From Pseudomonadota bacterium (GTDB taxonomy: Bacteria; Pseudomonadota; Gammaproteobacteria; Burkholderiales; Rhodocyclaceae), in contig JAFEDK010000023.1 in the NCBI GenBank assembly GCA_018241665.1, positions 62,001-126,000 on the forward strand: 64,000 nucleotides of DNA, given 5' to 3'. Position 1 is the first letter of the stretch. Each line of letters opens with the position of its first letter. The notes under the pieces are model-generated. The model had not been told where the DNA came from and searched no databases. It saw nothing but the letters and a program-made list of their open reading frames with translations. Shown here one piece after another: positions 1-7,962 of the stretch. The position numbers were made by a program, and so were the translations under genes.

Positions 1-697
1 AAAGCAGCTGGAAGGCCTTGCGTTCGAGCATCAGGCCGGTGTCGAGGGCGGCATCGGCGCCGGCCAGCAGCACTTCCTTGATCTGCGTGACGGCCAGCGG
101 CGGGCGGCGGGCGATCAATACGGCCAGTTCCAGCGCACGGGCCTGTACGTCGGCGTCGGCCACCACCTCGCTGACCAGGCCCATCGCGTCGGCCTCGCGG
201 GCGGACACCGGCAGGCCGGTCAGCACCATCTTCATGGCCTTGAACTTGCCGACTGCCCGCGTCAGGCGCTGGGTGCCGCCGGCGCCGGGCATCACGCCGA
301 CCTTCACCTCCGGCTGGCAGAACGACGCGCTTTCGCCGGCAACGATCAGATCAGCGTGCATGGCCAGCTCGCAGCCGCCGCCCCAGGCGAGGCCATTGAC
401 CGCGGCGATCACCGGCTTCGGACAGTCGGCAATCGCCTTCCACAGCAGATGGTTGTTGCGCAGCAGGATCTCGATGGCGCCCCGATCGGCCAGGTCGCGC
501 AGGTCGGCGCCGGCGGCGAAGACCGTGTCGCCGCCGGTGAGGACGATGGCGCGGATGTCCGGATCGGCGCCGAGGGCGGCGAAGTGTTCGGCCAGGCCGC
601 TGCGCACGGCTTGGTTGAGGGCATTGCGGGCTTCCGGGCGGTTCATGCGGATCACGGCCACATGGGGCGCCGGACGTTCGACGACAACTTCGTTCAT
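1..697 (-). CDS. Enoyl-CoA hydratase/isomerase, 3' end cut by window edge
   Basis: Reading the minus strand from an ATG at 697 gives 232 open codons with no stop before the window edge. Family members are about 258 residues, so roughly 25 C-terminal residues are missing. Crotonase-fold marks are clear: FAAGADLRDLA (first oxyanion-hole segment), GLAWGGGCELAM (with a catalytic-type Glu) and PGAGGTQRLTR. The C-terminal LERKAFQLL is typical of PaaF-like hydratases. It would hydrate a 2-enoyl-CoA in a beta-oxidation-like step. It is divergent from the IclR regulator at 892, and the gap holds three operator-like repeats, so the regulator may control it. The exact substrate cannot be told from sequence. 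Confidence 0.9.
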   Translation of the reverse strand, partial: MNEVVVERPAPHVAVIRMNRPEARNALNQAVRSGLAEHFAALGADPDIRAIVLTGGDTVFAAGADLRDLADRGAIEILLRNNHLLWKAIADCPKPVIAAVNGLAWGGGCELAMHADLIVAGESASFCQPEVKVGVMPGAGGTQRLTRAVGKFKAMKMVLTGLPVSAREADAMGLVSEVVADADVQARALELAVLIARRPPLAVTQIKEVLLAGADAALDTGLMLERKAFQLL

Positions 698-718
698 GCC
701 TATCCCCGATTTGTATAT

Positions 719-858
719 GTTTCGCTGTGCGGAACTGTGTATTTAAAAATGGAACATGAGCAAACCTTAGCGAGTTTCTGGGGGGCTGTAAACGGGATTT
801 GTTCTGCTGTGCGGATCAGTGTTCCGAAAAATTGACGGGATTGTTCCGCTGTGCGAAC
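719..858. promoter_or_regulatory. Three IclR-type operator repeats between divergent genes
   Basis: Three related 16-17 bp sites lie in the 194-base gap: GTTTCGCTGTGCGGAAC (719-735), GTTCTGCTGTGCGGATC (802-818) and GTTCCGCTGTGCGAAC (843-858). Each is an imperfect palindrome of GTTC..GC / GC..GAAC halves, the layout known for aromatic-responsive IclR regulators such as PcaU/PobR. Site starts are 83 and 41 bases apart, close to 8 and 4 helical turns. Binding by the adjacent IclR protein is inferred. Confidence 0.7.
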
Positions 859-891
859 CTCGGCTTCATTCTTGTAGGCCGGCAGAAGGCG

Positions 892-1692
892 ATGGACGAC
901 ACCCAGAAGTTCGATGACGACGAAGAGAGCAAGGACCGCCAGTTCGTCAATGCGCTGGCGCGGGGGCTGGAATTGTTGCGTTGCTTCCGGCCCGGCGAGC
1001 CCTACCTGACCAATGCGGAGCTGGCCCGGCGGGCGGGGATTCCGAAGGCCACCGTGTCGCGCCTGACGCATACGCTGACCAAGCTCGGCTACCTGGCCTA
1101 TTCCGAGCGCCGCGGCACCTACCAGCTGGCCTCCGGCGTACTGGCCCTGGGCTATGCGCTGCTGTCCAACCTGGACGTGCGCCAGATCGCCCGGCCGGCG
1201 ATGGAGGAACTGGCCGAGTATTCCCAGGCCTCGGTGTCCATCGGTGCGCGGGACCGCCTCAACATGGTGTACATCGAGACCTGCCGCAGTACTGCCAACG
1301 TCACGCTGCGCCTCGACGTGGGTTCGCGCATTCCGCTGGCCACCACCGCGATGGGGCGCGCGCTGCTGTGCGGCCTGCCCCAGTCCGAGCGGGATTACCT
1401 GATGGACCATATCCGCCAGAAGGACGAGGAGAACTGGCCGCGCATCAAGGCCGGCATCGAGGACGCCTTCCGCTCTTACGAGGAGCGGGGCTTTTGTGTG
1501 TCGGCCGGTGAATGGCAGAAGGACGTACACGCGGTGGGCGTGCCGCTGCTTGGCGTGGAAGGGGAGCGGGCGATGGCCTTCAATTGCGGCGGCCCGGCTT
1601 TCCTGCTGCCGCGAGAGCGGCTGGAGGCGGACATCGGCCCGCGCCTGGTGGCGCTGGCCAACAAGGTGAAAGCCGACCTGGGGCGGGCTTGA
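892..1692 (+). CDS. IclR-family transcriptional regulator (PcaR/PobR-like)
   Basis: A 266-residue protein if started at ATG 892 (MDDTQKF); an in-frame start at 799 would place the operator repeats inside the gene, so 892 is preferred. The N-terminal winged helix-turn-helix (RQFVNALARGLELLRCF, then TNAELARRAGIPKATVSRLTHTL) is followed by an IclR effector domain with the usual TTAMGRALL segment. The start resembles the protocatechuate and hydroxybenzoate regulators PcaU, PcaR and PobR. Neighbours are a divergent enoyl-CoA hydratase and a downstream permease plus homogentisate genes, so an aromatic acid effector is likely. Whether it activates or represses cannot be read from sequence. Confidence 0.9.
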   Translation: MDDTQKFDDDEESKDRQFVNALARGLELLRCFRPGEPYLTNAELARRAGIPKATVSRLTHTLTKLGYLAYSERRGTYQLASGVLALGYALLSNLDVRQIARPAMEELAEYSQASVSIGARDRLNMVYIETCRSTANVTLRLDVGSRIPLATTAMGRALLCGLPQSERDYLMDHIRQKDEENWPRIKAGIEDAFRSYEERGFCVSAGEWQKDVHAVGVPLLGVEGERAMAFNCGGPAFLLPRERLEADIGPRLVALANKVKADLGRA

Positions 1693-1762
1693 ACATGGTG
1701 GTGCGGAATACAAGGTGGCGGCAAAGTGCCGTCCCACGGTGCGCCTGGACCGGAGCGGGACC

Positions 1763-2998
1763 ATGATGGCCGAAGCTGCGTGCGCCATGCCGGCGCCGTC
1801 GCGGGCCTTCCTCGTCGGGCGGGTCTTCCTGCCCTTCGCGCTGGGCTACTTCCTGTCCTACATGATGCGTACCGTCAACGCGGTGATCTCGCCGGACCTG
1901 ACGCGGGAGCTGGGCCTCAGCGCGGCGGACCTGGGCCTGCTCACCAGCACCTACTTCCTGGCCTTCGGGCTGGCCCAGATCCCGGTCGGCATCGCCCTTG
2001 ACCGCTACGGTCCGCGCCGCGTCGAGGCGGGCCTGTTGCTGCTCACCGCGCTGGGGGCGGCGGTGTTCGCCACGGGGCAGGACCTGCCGACGCTGGCCAG
2101 CGGGCGCGGGCTGATCGGCCTTGGTGTGTCGGCCTGCCTGATGGGCGGGCTGAAAGCCTTCACCCAGTGGTTTCCGCGGGAGCGGCTGGCATCGATGACC
2201 GGCTTCATCATGTCCAGCGGGGCCCTCGGCGCGGTAACGGTGTCGGTGCCGCTGCACGCGGTGCTGCCCTACATCGGTTGGCGTGGCGCCTTCTGGGCGG
2301 TGGCGGTGCTGGCCGCCGTGGGGGCGGCGGTGATCTTCTTCCGCGTGCCGGAGCAGCCGGCCCATGCGAGCGGCGGCCTGCAGCTGGCCTTGAAAGGGGT
2401 GATCCGCGTGCTGAAAGCGCCGGCCTTCTGGCGCTACGCCGGGCAGTCCGCCTTCTTCACCGGTGGTTTCATGGCGCTGCAGGGCCTGTGGGCGGTGCCC
2501 TACCTGATGCACGCCAACGGTTATACCCGCGCCTACGCGGCCGACCACCTGTTCTGGCTCAACATCGGCATGCTGGTCGGACAGCTCTCCATCGGCGCGC
2601 TGATGGCCCGCCTGGCACGCCGGGGCGTGACGCCACTGCGCCTGATGCAGGTCGGGTTGTTCCTGACGATGGTGGTGGAGGCGCTGATCATCGTGCGCAT
2701 CGGGCCGACGCTGGTCTTGTGGGCGACGCTCGGCGTCGTGGCGGCGACCAGCGCGCAGATGTACGGCGTGGTGGCCGGGCTGTTTCCGCTGCAGCTCTCT
2801 GGGCGGGCGACGGCGAGCATCAACCTGCTGGCCTTCGCCGGCGCCTTCGCGGTGCAATGGGGGCTGGGCGGCCTGTTCGACAGTCTGCGTGCTGGCGGCT
2901 TCGAGGCGGCGCTGGCGATGCAGCTCGCCTTTGGGCTGCTGCTCGTTGCCCAGGTGCTGAGCTTCATTCCCTTGCTGGGTGCCCGTCAGGGGCATTGA
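1763..2998 (+). CDS. MFS permease, likely aromatic or organic acid uptake
   Basis: About 411 residues with about 12 hydrophobic segments. The first loop after TM2 carries [15 protein letters not shown], the classic MFS D-R-x-G-R-R type motif. The ATG at 1763 follows CGGAGCGGGA with good spacing; a GTG at 1715 in the same frame lacks a clear ribosome site. It lies 70 bases after the IclR gene on the same strand and about 100 bases before hpd, so it probably imports the substrate of this locus. The substrate is not identifiable. Confidence 0.85.
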   Translation: MMAEAACAMPAPSRAFLVGRVFLPFALGYFLSYMMRTVNAVISPDLTRELGLSAADLGLLTSTYFLAFGLAQIPVGIALDRYGPRRVEAGLLLLTALGAAVFATGQDLPTLASGRGLIGLGVSACLMGGLKAFTQWFPRERLASMTGFIMSSGALGAVTVSVPLHAVLPYIGWRGAFWAVAVLAAVGAAVIFFRVPEQPAHASGGLQLALKGVIRVLKAPAFWRYAGQSAFFTGGFMALQGLWAVPYLMHANGYTRAYAADHLFWLNIGMLVGQLSIGALMARLARRGVTPLRLMQVGLFLTMVVEALIIVRIGPTLVLWATLGVVAATSAQMYGVVAGLFPLQLSGRATASINLLAFAGAFAVQWGLGGLFDSLRAGGFEAALAMQLAFGLLLVAQVLSFIPLLGARQGH

Positions 2999-3096
2999 GA
3001 AAATCGGGAGCTTCTGCCGAGGGCCGCTGTCTAGAGCCTGAAGGGCAGGCCGGCGCGATCATGTTCAGCCTGCCCAAAACCGGGGAGGAGGCGCTC

Positions 3097-4173
3097 ATGC
3101 CGGATCTGTTCGACAACCCGATGGGCCTGATGGGCTTCGAGTTCGTGGAGTTCGCCTCGCCCACGCCCCAGGTGCTGGAGCCGCTGTTCGAGAAAATGGG
3201 CTTCTCCCCCGTCGCGCAGCATCGCTCGAAGGACGTGGTGCTGTACCGTCAGGGCGACATCAATTTCATCGTCAATCGGGAGCCCGGCAGCATCGCCAGC
3301 TACTTCGCCGCCGAGCATGGGCCGTCGGCCTGCGGGCTCGCTTTCCGCGTGCGGGATTCCCACCGGGCCTACCGGCGGGCTCTGGAGCTGGGCGCCCAGC
3401 CGATCGATATTCCCACCGGGCCGATGGAGCTGCGCCTGCCGGCCATCAAGGGCATCGGCGGCGCACCGCTCTACCTGATCGACCGCTTCGATGACGGCAA
3501 GTCCATCTACGACATCGATTTCGAGTTCCTGCCCGGCGTCGAGCGTCACCCCAAGGGCCACGGCTTCACCCACATCGATCACCTGACCCATAACGTCTAT
3601 CGGGGCCGCATGGCGTTCTGGGCCGGCTTCTACCAGAAGCTCTTCAACTTCCGCGAGATCCGCTACTTCGACATCAAGGGGGAATACACCGGCCTCACGT
3701 CCCGCGCCATGACGGCGCCGGATGGCCTGATCCGCATTCCCCTCAACGAGGAGGCAGGCAAGGGCGCCGGGCAGATTGAGGAGTTCCTGATGAAGTTCAA
3801 CGGCGAGGGCATCCAGCACGTAGCGCTCCTCACCGACGACCTCATCGCCAGCGTCGACGCGCTGCAGATGGCCGGCATTCCGCTGATGAGCGCGCCCAAC
3901 GACATCTATTACGCGATGCTGGAGGAGCGGCTGCCCGGCCACGGCGAGCCCGTGCCGGAACTCCAGGCGCGCGGCATCCTGCTCGATGGTTCCACCGCCG
4001 GCGGTGAGAAGCGCCTGCTGCTGCAGATCTTTTCCGAGACCCTGCTGGGGCCGGTGTTCTTCGAGTTCATCCAGCGCAAGCACGACGAAGGCTTCGGCGA
4101 AGGCAACTTCAAGGCTCTGTTCGAATCCCTGGAGCGCGACCAGCTTCGGCGTGGCGCACTGACTGCGGAGTAG
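3097..4173 (+). CDS. hpd: 4-hydroxyphenylpyruvate dioxygenase
   Basis: A 358-residue protein. The ATG at 3097 is preceded by GGGGAGGAG at 3082-3090, and the start [16 protein letters not shown] is typical of bacterial Hpd; the open frame continues far upstream but that part is noise. The Fe(II) ligands sit as in the Pseudomonas enzyme: His162 (THIDHLTHN), His241 (QHVALL) and Glu323 (FFEFIQR). It would convert 4-hydroxyphenylpyruvate to homogentisate with O2, in the cytoplasm. It begins a tight run with a VOC protein (5-base gap), fumarylacetoacetase and maleylacetoacetate isomerase, all for tyrosine or hydroxyphenylpyruvate breakdown. A 4-hydroxymandelate synthase is the closest alternative but fits the context poorly. 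Confidence 0.95.
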   Translation: MPDLFDNPMGLMGFEFVEFASPTPQVLEPLFEKMGFSPVAQHRSKDVVLYRQGDINFIVNREPGSIASYFAAEHGPSACGLAFRVRDSHRAYRRALELGAQPIDIPTGPMELRLPAIKGIGGAPLYLIDRFDDGKSIYDIDFEFLPGVERHPKGHGFTHIDHLTHNVYRGRMAFWAGFYQKLFNFREIRYFDIKGEYTGLTSRAMTAPDGLIRIPLNEEAGKGAGQIEEFLMKFNGEGIQHVALLTDDLIASVDALQMAGIPLMSAPNDIYYAMLEERLPGHGEPVPELQARGILLDGSTAGGEKRLLLQIFSETLLGPVFFEFIQRKHDEGFGEGNFKALFESLERDQLRRGALTAE

Positions 4174-4178
4174 ATGAA

Positions 4179-4727
4179 ATGCTGATCAAGCGGATTCACC
4201 ATGCGGCCTACCGCTGCATCGACGCCAAGCAGACGGTGGAGTGGTACGGAAAGCATCTGGGCATGAAGTTCGTGCTGGCCATTGCCGAGAACGAAGTGCC
4301 GTCCACCAAGCAGCCCGATCCCTACATGCACGTGTTCCTGGACGCGGGGCAGGGCAACGTCCTGGCCTTTTTTGAACTGCCGACCCAGCCGCCGATGGGG
4401 CGCGACCCCAACACCCCGGCCTGGGTCCAGCATCTGGCGCTGGAGGTGGATTCGGTGGACACCCTGCTGGCCGCCAAGGCCAGGCTGGAGTCCGAGGGCA
4501 TCGATGTGCTGGGCCCCATCGACCACACCCTTTTCAAGTCCATCTACTTCTTTGATCCCAATGGCCATCGCCTGGAGCTGGCAGCCAATACCGCGACGCC
4601 CGAGATGCTGCAGAAGCTGGACGATGTGAAGCAGGCGATGCTGGACGAGTGGGCTGTGACGAAGCGGGCGCCCCGGCATGCTGCGTGGTTGCATGCCGGT
4701 GGCGAGGCCAGCACGACCGAGCCGTGA
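4179..4727 (+). CDS. VOC-superfamily protein with intact metal triad
   Basis: 182 residues starting five bases after the hpd stop. It is a vicinal-oxygen-chelate fold with a glyoxalase-like layout. His8 (IHHAAY), a second His (WVQHLALEV) and a Glu (GHRLELAA) are in the ligand positions, so it probably binds a divalent metal and is catalytic. It has about 45 extra C-terminal residues after the fold. It sits exactly where homogentisate 1,2-dioxygenase would be expected between hpd and fahA. Extradiol dioxygenases and glyoxalases share this fold, but the real reaction is unknown. A lyase, an isomerase or a glyoxalase role are all possible. Confidence 0.85.
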   Translation: MLIKRIHHAAYRCIDAKQTVEWYGKHLGMKFVLAIAENEVPSTKQPDPYMHVFLDAGQGNVLAFFELPTQPPMGRDPNTPAWVQHLALEVDSVDTLLAAKARLESEGIDVLGPIDHTLFKSIYFFDPNGHRLELAANTATPEMLQKLDDVKQAMLDEWAVTKRAPRHAAWLHAGGEASTTEP

Positions 4728-4817
4728 ATTTGGCACATCCTGCCAAGTGTCACGGGGATGCCGTAAGGCCGCACGTGACGCGGAATCCGTTGTTGATCGC
4801 CACCGGGAATCCAGACG

Positions 4818-6134
4818 ATGACCTTGCTGAACGAAACCCATGACCCGGCGCTGCAGAGCTGGGTGACGTCGGCCAATGCTGCCGGTGGCGACTTCCCCAT
4901 CCAGAACCTGCCTTTTGCGGTGTATCGGCGGGCCGGGTCGGCCGAGGCGTGGCGCATCGGCGTCGCCATCGGCGACGGCATTCTCGATCTGGCCGTGACT
5001 GAAGCCCGCGGCGCTTTCGACGGCGATGCAGCGGACGCGGCCAAGGCCTGTACCGGTGCCAGCCTCAACCCCTTGATGGCCTTGGATGCGGCCAAGTGGT
5101 CCGCGCTGCGCCTGGCGCTGTCTCGCCTTCTACGCGCCGGCTCGGAGGCTGAAACGGCGCTCCGGGACTGCCTGATCGCGCGGGCCGAGGCCGAATACAG
5201 CTTGCCGGCGAGCATCGGCGACTACACCGATTTCTACACGTCGATCCACCACGCGACCCGCGTCGGCCGGCTGTTCCGTCCCGACAACCCGCTCTTGCCC
5301 AATTACAAGTGGGTGCCCATCGGCTACCACGGGAGGAGTTCGTCCATCGGCGTGTCCGGGCAGGCTTTCGCCCGCCCTCGTGGACAGACGCTGCCGGCAG
5401 GGGCGACCAGCCCGATCTTCGGGCCGAGCCAGCGTCTGGACTACGAGTTGGAGCTGGGGGTCTTCATCGGCTGCGGCAACGAGATCGGACAACCCATCCC
5501 CATCGACGAGGCCGACGGGCACGTATTCGGCCTGTGCCTGCTCAACGACTGGTCGGCGCGCGACCTGCAGGCTTGGGAATACCAGCCCCTGGGGCCGTTC
5601 CTGTCGAAGAGTTTTGCGACGACGATCTCGCCGTGGATCGTCACCCTGGAAGCGCTGGCGCCGTACCGCGTGCCCTGGCAGCGGCCGGACGACGATCCCC
5701 AGCCGCTGCCTTACCTGGCGTCGCCGGCAAACGGCGCGAGGGGCGCGTTCGACATCCAGCTCCAGGTGCTGATCGAGACAGCCCGCATGCGCGAGGCGGG
5801 CGAGCCGCCCGCAGCCTTGTCGCGGACCAGCTTCAGGCACGCCTACTGGACGATTGCGCAGATGGTCGCCCACCACACGGTCAACGGCTGCAACCTGCGG
5901 CCGGGCGACCTGCTCGGCAGTGGCACCCAGTCCGGGCCAGCTCCCGAGGAGGCGGGTTCGCTGCTCGAGCTGACCGGCGGCGGCAAGCAGGCGCTCGTGC
6001 TGCCCGATGGCGAAGCGCGGACCTTCCTCGAGGATGGGGATGCGGTGTTCATGCGCGCCTGGTGCGAGAAGCCGGGCGCTGCGCGGATCGGCTTTGGAGA
6101 GGTCGTGGGCCGGGTGCTGCCGGCTGCGGCCTGA
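4818..6134 (+). CDS. fahA: Fumarylacetoacetase
   Basis: 438 residues, the normal length. The N-terminal SH3-like domain (NLPFAVYRRAG, IGVAIGDGILDL) is followed by the FAH catalytic domain with DFYTSIHHATRVGRLFRPDN, PIGYHGRSSSI, YELELGVFIG and LNDWSARDLQ, which carry the metal and catalytic residues. It hydrolyses fumarylacetoacetate to fumarate and acetoacetate, the last step of the homogentisate route. It lies 90 bases after the VOC gene and 13 bases before maiA, presumably in one transcript. The ATG at 4818 has only a weak ribosome site. Confidence 0.95.
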   Translation: MTLLNETHDPALQSWVTSANAAGGDFPIQNLPFAVYRRAGSAEAWRIGVAIGDGILDLAVTEARGAFDGDAADAAKACTGASLNPLMALDAAKWSALRLALSRLLRAGSEAETALRDCLIARAEAEYSLPASIGDYTDFYTSIHHATRVGRLFRPDNPLLPNYKWVPIGYHGRSSSIGVSGQAFARPRGQTLPAGATSPIFGPSQRLDYELELGVFIGCGNEIGQPIPIDEADGHVFGLCLLNDWSARDLQAWEYQPLGPFLSKSFATTISPWIVTLEALAPYRVPWQRPDDDPQPLPYLASPANGARGAFDIQLQVLIETARMREAGEPPAALSRTSFRHAYWTIAQMVAHHTVNGCNLRPGDLLGSGTQSGPAPEEAGSLLELTGGGKQALVLPDGEARTFLEDGDAVFMRAWCEKPGAARIGFGEVVGRVLPAAA

Positions 6135-6147
6135 GGAGGAGGGTGCC

Positions 6148-6786
6148 ATGCGACAGCTCTACAGTTATTTCCGCAGTTCCGCGTCCTACCGGGTGCGGAT
6201 CGCCCTCAATCTCAAAAGGCTGGATTACGACATCGTACCGGTGCATCTGGCCAAGGGCGCGCAGCGCAGCGCGGGCTACCTGGCGACGAATCCGGCGGGG
6301 CTGGTGCCGGCGCTGGTCGACGACGGCCATGTGCTGACGCAATCCCTGGCGATCATCGAGTATCTGGACGAGCTTCATCCGGAACCGCAGCTGCTGCCGG
6401 GGAGCGCAGCCGACCGTGCGCGCATCCGCGCCATCGCGCAGACCATCGCCTGCGAGATCCATCCACTCAACAATCTCGGCGTGCTCGGCTATCTCCGGGA
6501 TGCCCTCGACGTGGACGAGACGGCCCGGAACGCCTGGTACCGCCACTGGGTCGAGAAGGGCCTAGCCACCGTGGAAAGCCTGCTCGCAGATCCGCGGACC
6601 GGCGCCTTCTGCCACGGCGATGTGCCGACCATGGCCGATTGCTGCCTGGTGCCGCAGGTGTTCAATGCGCAGCGCTTTACCTGCCGGCTCGACCATGTGC
6701 CGACAGTGATGCGCATCTTCGACCGGTGCATGGCGCTGGATGAATTCCAGCGTGCCGCGCCGGTTGCCCAAGCGGATGCGGAGTGA
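6148..6786 (+). CDS. maiA: Maleylacetoacetate isomerase (zeta-class GST)
   Basis: 212 residues from the ATG at 6148, which follows GAGGAGGG. The zeta-GST mark SSASYRVRIALNLK is at residues 9-22, followed by NPAGLVPALVDDG and a SLAIIEYLDE segment. The C-terminal helical domain includes the zeta-type HPLNNLGVLGYL. It isomerises maleylacetoacetate to fumarylacetoacetate with glutathione, feeding fahA just upstream. It is the last gene of the plus-strand run; the next gene lies on the other strand. Confidence 0.95.
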   Translation: MRQLYSYFRSSASYRVRIALNLKRLDYDIVPVHLAKGAQRSAGYLATNPAGLVPALVDDGHVLTQSLAIIEYLDELHPEPQLLPGSAADRARIRAIAQTIACEIHPLNNLGVLGYLRDALDVDETARNAWYRHWVEKGLATVESLLADPRTGAFCHGDVPTMADCCLVPQVFNAQRFTCRLDHVPTVMRIFDRCMALDEFQRAAPVAQADAE

Positions 6787-6816
6787 AGACAGGTCAGGGC
6801 GAAGTCAGTGGCATCG

Positions 6817-6857
6817 AGAAAAAAGAAGGCCGGTGAGCTGTCGAGGACTCACCGGCC
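6817..6857 (-). terminator. Rho-independent terminator for the minus-strand nitroreductase
   Basis: A perfect 10-bp stem, GGCCGGTGAG (6828-6837) with CTCACCGGCC (6848-6857), is followed on the minus strand by a T-rich run (TTCTTTTTTCTC). It lies between the convergent maiA and nitroreductase genes and best serves the minus strand. Confidence 0.75.
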
Positions 6858-6920
6858 GAAGTTCCGTCGACCTTCAACGACGGGGGAGGGAGAAAACCAA
6901 GGCTGGAGGCTAATACACCT

Positions 6921-6987
6921 GTAGGGGCGAATTCATTCGCCCGCAGTCGATGGAACATGCTCCGCGGGCGAATGAATTCGCCCCTAC
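6921..6987. repeat. REP/BIME-like element, copy 1
   Basis: Two perfect 24-bp inverted arms, 6921-6944 and 6964-6987, flank a 19-base centre. Each arm is itself a hairpin: GGGCGAAT, a two-base loop TC or GA, then ATTCGCCC. The outer ends are GTAGGG / CCCTAC. The centre (GTCGATGGAACATGCTCC type) matches copy 2. It lies downstream of the nitroreductase. Confidence 0.85.
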
Positions 6988-7023
6988 GGTTCGAGCGCCG
7001 CAGCCCTTGAACAGTGGATGTCC

Positions 7024-7710
7024 TCAGCTGTGAAAACGTACGAACTCCTCCAGCGGCGCCCGCTCGCTTTCCAGCCCGTTCTCGGGTGCGCCGGGGTCGG
7101 CGTAACCCAGCGCGATGCCGCAGACTAGTTGCTCGTTCTCGTCGAATTCCAGCAGGCGGGCGATGATGCGGTGGTAGTCGATCCACGCGGCCTGGGCGCA
7201 GGTGGCGAGGCCGCGGGCGGTGGCGGCGAGCAGGATGTTCTGCAGCAGCATGCCGCAGTCGATCCAGCTGCCCTGGGCGAGGCGGCGGTCGATGGTCAGG
7301 ATCAGGCCGACTGGCGCATCGAAGAACGTGAAGTTGCGGCGCGTCTGGGCGTGCATGCGGGCCTTGTCGCCGCGGGGAATGTCCAGCAGGCGGTACAGGT
7401 CGCCGCCGAGCTTGCGGCGGCGGCTCTGGTGGGGTTCGGAGAACTGGGTCGGGTAATAGTGATACTCGGCCTGGTGGCTGGCGTCGGCGGCATCGAAGGC
7501 GGCGCAGACTTCATCCACCAGTCGCTGGCGCAGGCCGCCGGTGACGACGTGGAGGCGCCAGGGCTGGATGTTGTTGCCGGATGGCGCGCGGGCGGCGACC
7601 TTGAGGATGGCCTCGATGGTTTCCCGTGCCACCGGCGTGGGCAGGAAGGCGCGGATCGACTTGCGGGCTTCGACGATGCGGTCGAAGTCGGCGGTGGAGT
7701 GTGTCGTCAT
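7024..7710 (-). CDS. Nitroreductase-family FMN oxidoreductase
   Basis: 228 residues from the ATG at 7710, which follows AGGAAACGAACCG; an upstream in-frame start at 7797 lies inside a repeat and is rejected. The N-terminus (RIVEARKSIRAFLPTPV) and the AARAPSGNNIQPWRLHVV FMN-binding segment are typical nitroreductase signatures. The middle has an inserted region (QSRRRKLGGDLYRLLD) common in NAD(P)H nitroreductases of the NfnB/YdjA type. It probably reduces nitro groups, quinones or similar acceptors with FMN. It stands alone, flanked on both sides by REP-like elements. The substrate is unknown. Confidence 0.88.
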   Translation of the reverse strand: MTTHSTADFDRIVEARKSIRAFLPTPVARETIEAILKVAARAPSGNNIQPWRLHVVTGGLRQRLVDEVCAAFDAADASHQAEYHYYPTQFSEPHQSRRRKLGGDLYRLLDIPRGDKARMHAQTRRNFTFFDAPVGLILTIDRRLAQGSWIDCGMLLQNILLAATARGLATCAQAAWIDYHRIIARLLEFDENEQLVCGIALGYADPGAPENGLESERAPLEEFVRFHS

Positions 7711-7759
7711 CGGTTCGTTTCCTGGCGGGGAAAGGAAAAGGTGGTCACTGGCTTGGACC

Positions 7760-7826
7760 GTGGGGGCGAATTCATTCGCCCGCTGTCGGTGGAACAAGCT
7801 CCGAGGGCGAATGAATTCGCCCCCAC
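7760..7826. repeat. REP/BIME-like element, copy 2
   Basis: Perfect 22-bp inverted arms at 7760-7781 and 7805-7826 with the same GGGCGAAT/ATTCGCCC hairpin core. The centre (GTCGGTGGAACAAGCTCC) belongs to the same subtype as copy 1. It lies upstream of the nitroreductase and its right end runs into an 18-bp tandem repeat. Confidence 0.85.
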
Positions 7827-7892
7827 AGGTGAGGCAGCCCCCACAGGTGAGGCAGCCCCCACAGGTGAGGCAGCCCCCACAGGTGAGGCAGT
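7821..7892. repeat. Four tandem copies of an 18-bp unit
   Basis: CCCCACAGGTGAGGCAGC repeats at 7821, 7839, 7857 and 7875, the last with one change near its end. The first copy begins inside the right arm of the REP-like element, so the array grew from the element's edge. Length is a multiple of three, but no gene crosses it. Confidence 0.9.
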
Positions 7893-7962
7893 CCTCCGGA
7901 GCAGGAGGCCGGCCGCGCGGGCGTTGCGTGGGTCCACTCCGGCTGGGGCCATCCTCTGCAGC

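Noticed and set aside
2167..3096. A long open frame in phase upstream of hpd
   Set aside because: It lies inside the MFS gene in another frame, has no family features, and a strong ribosome site marks the real start at 3097.
7821..7892. Possible small CRISPR array
   Set aside because: The 18-bp units are directly adjacent with no spacers, and no cas gene is near. They are a tandem extension of a REP-like element.
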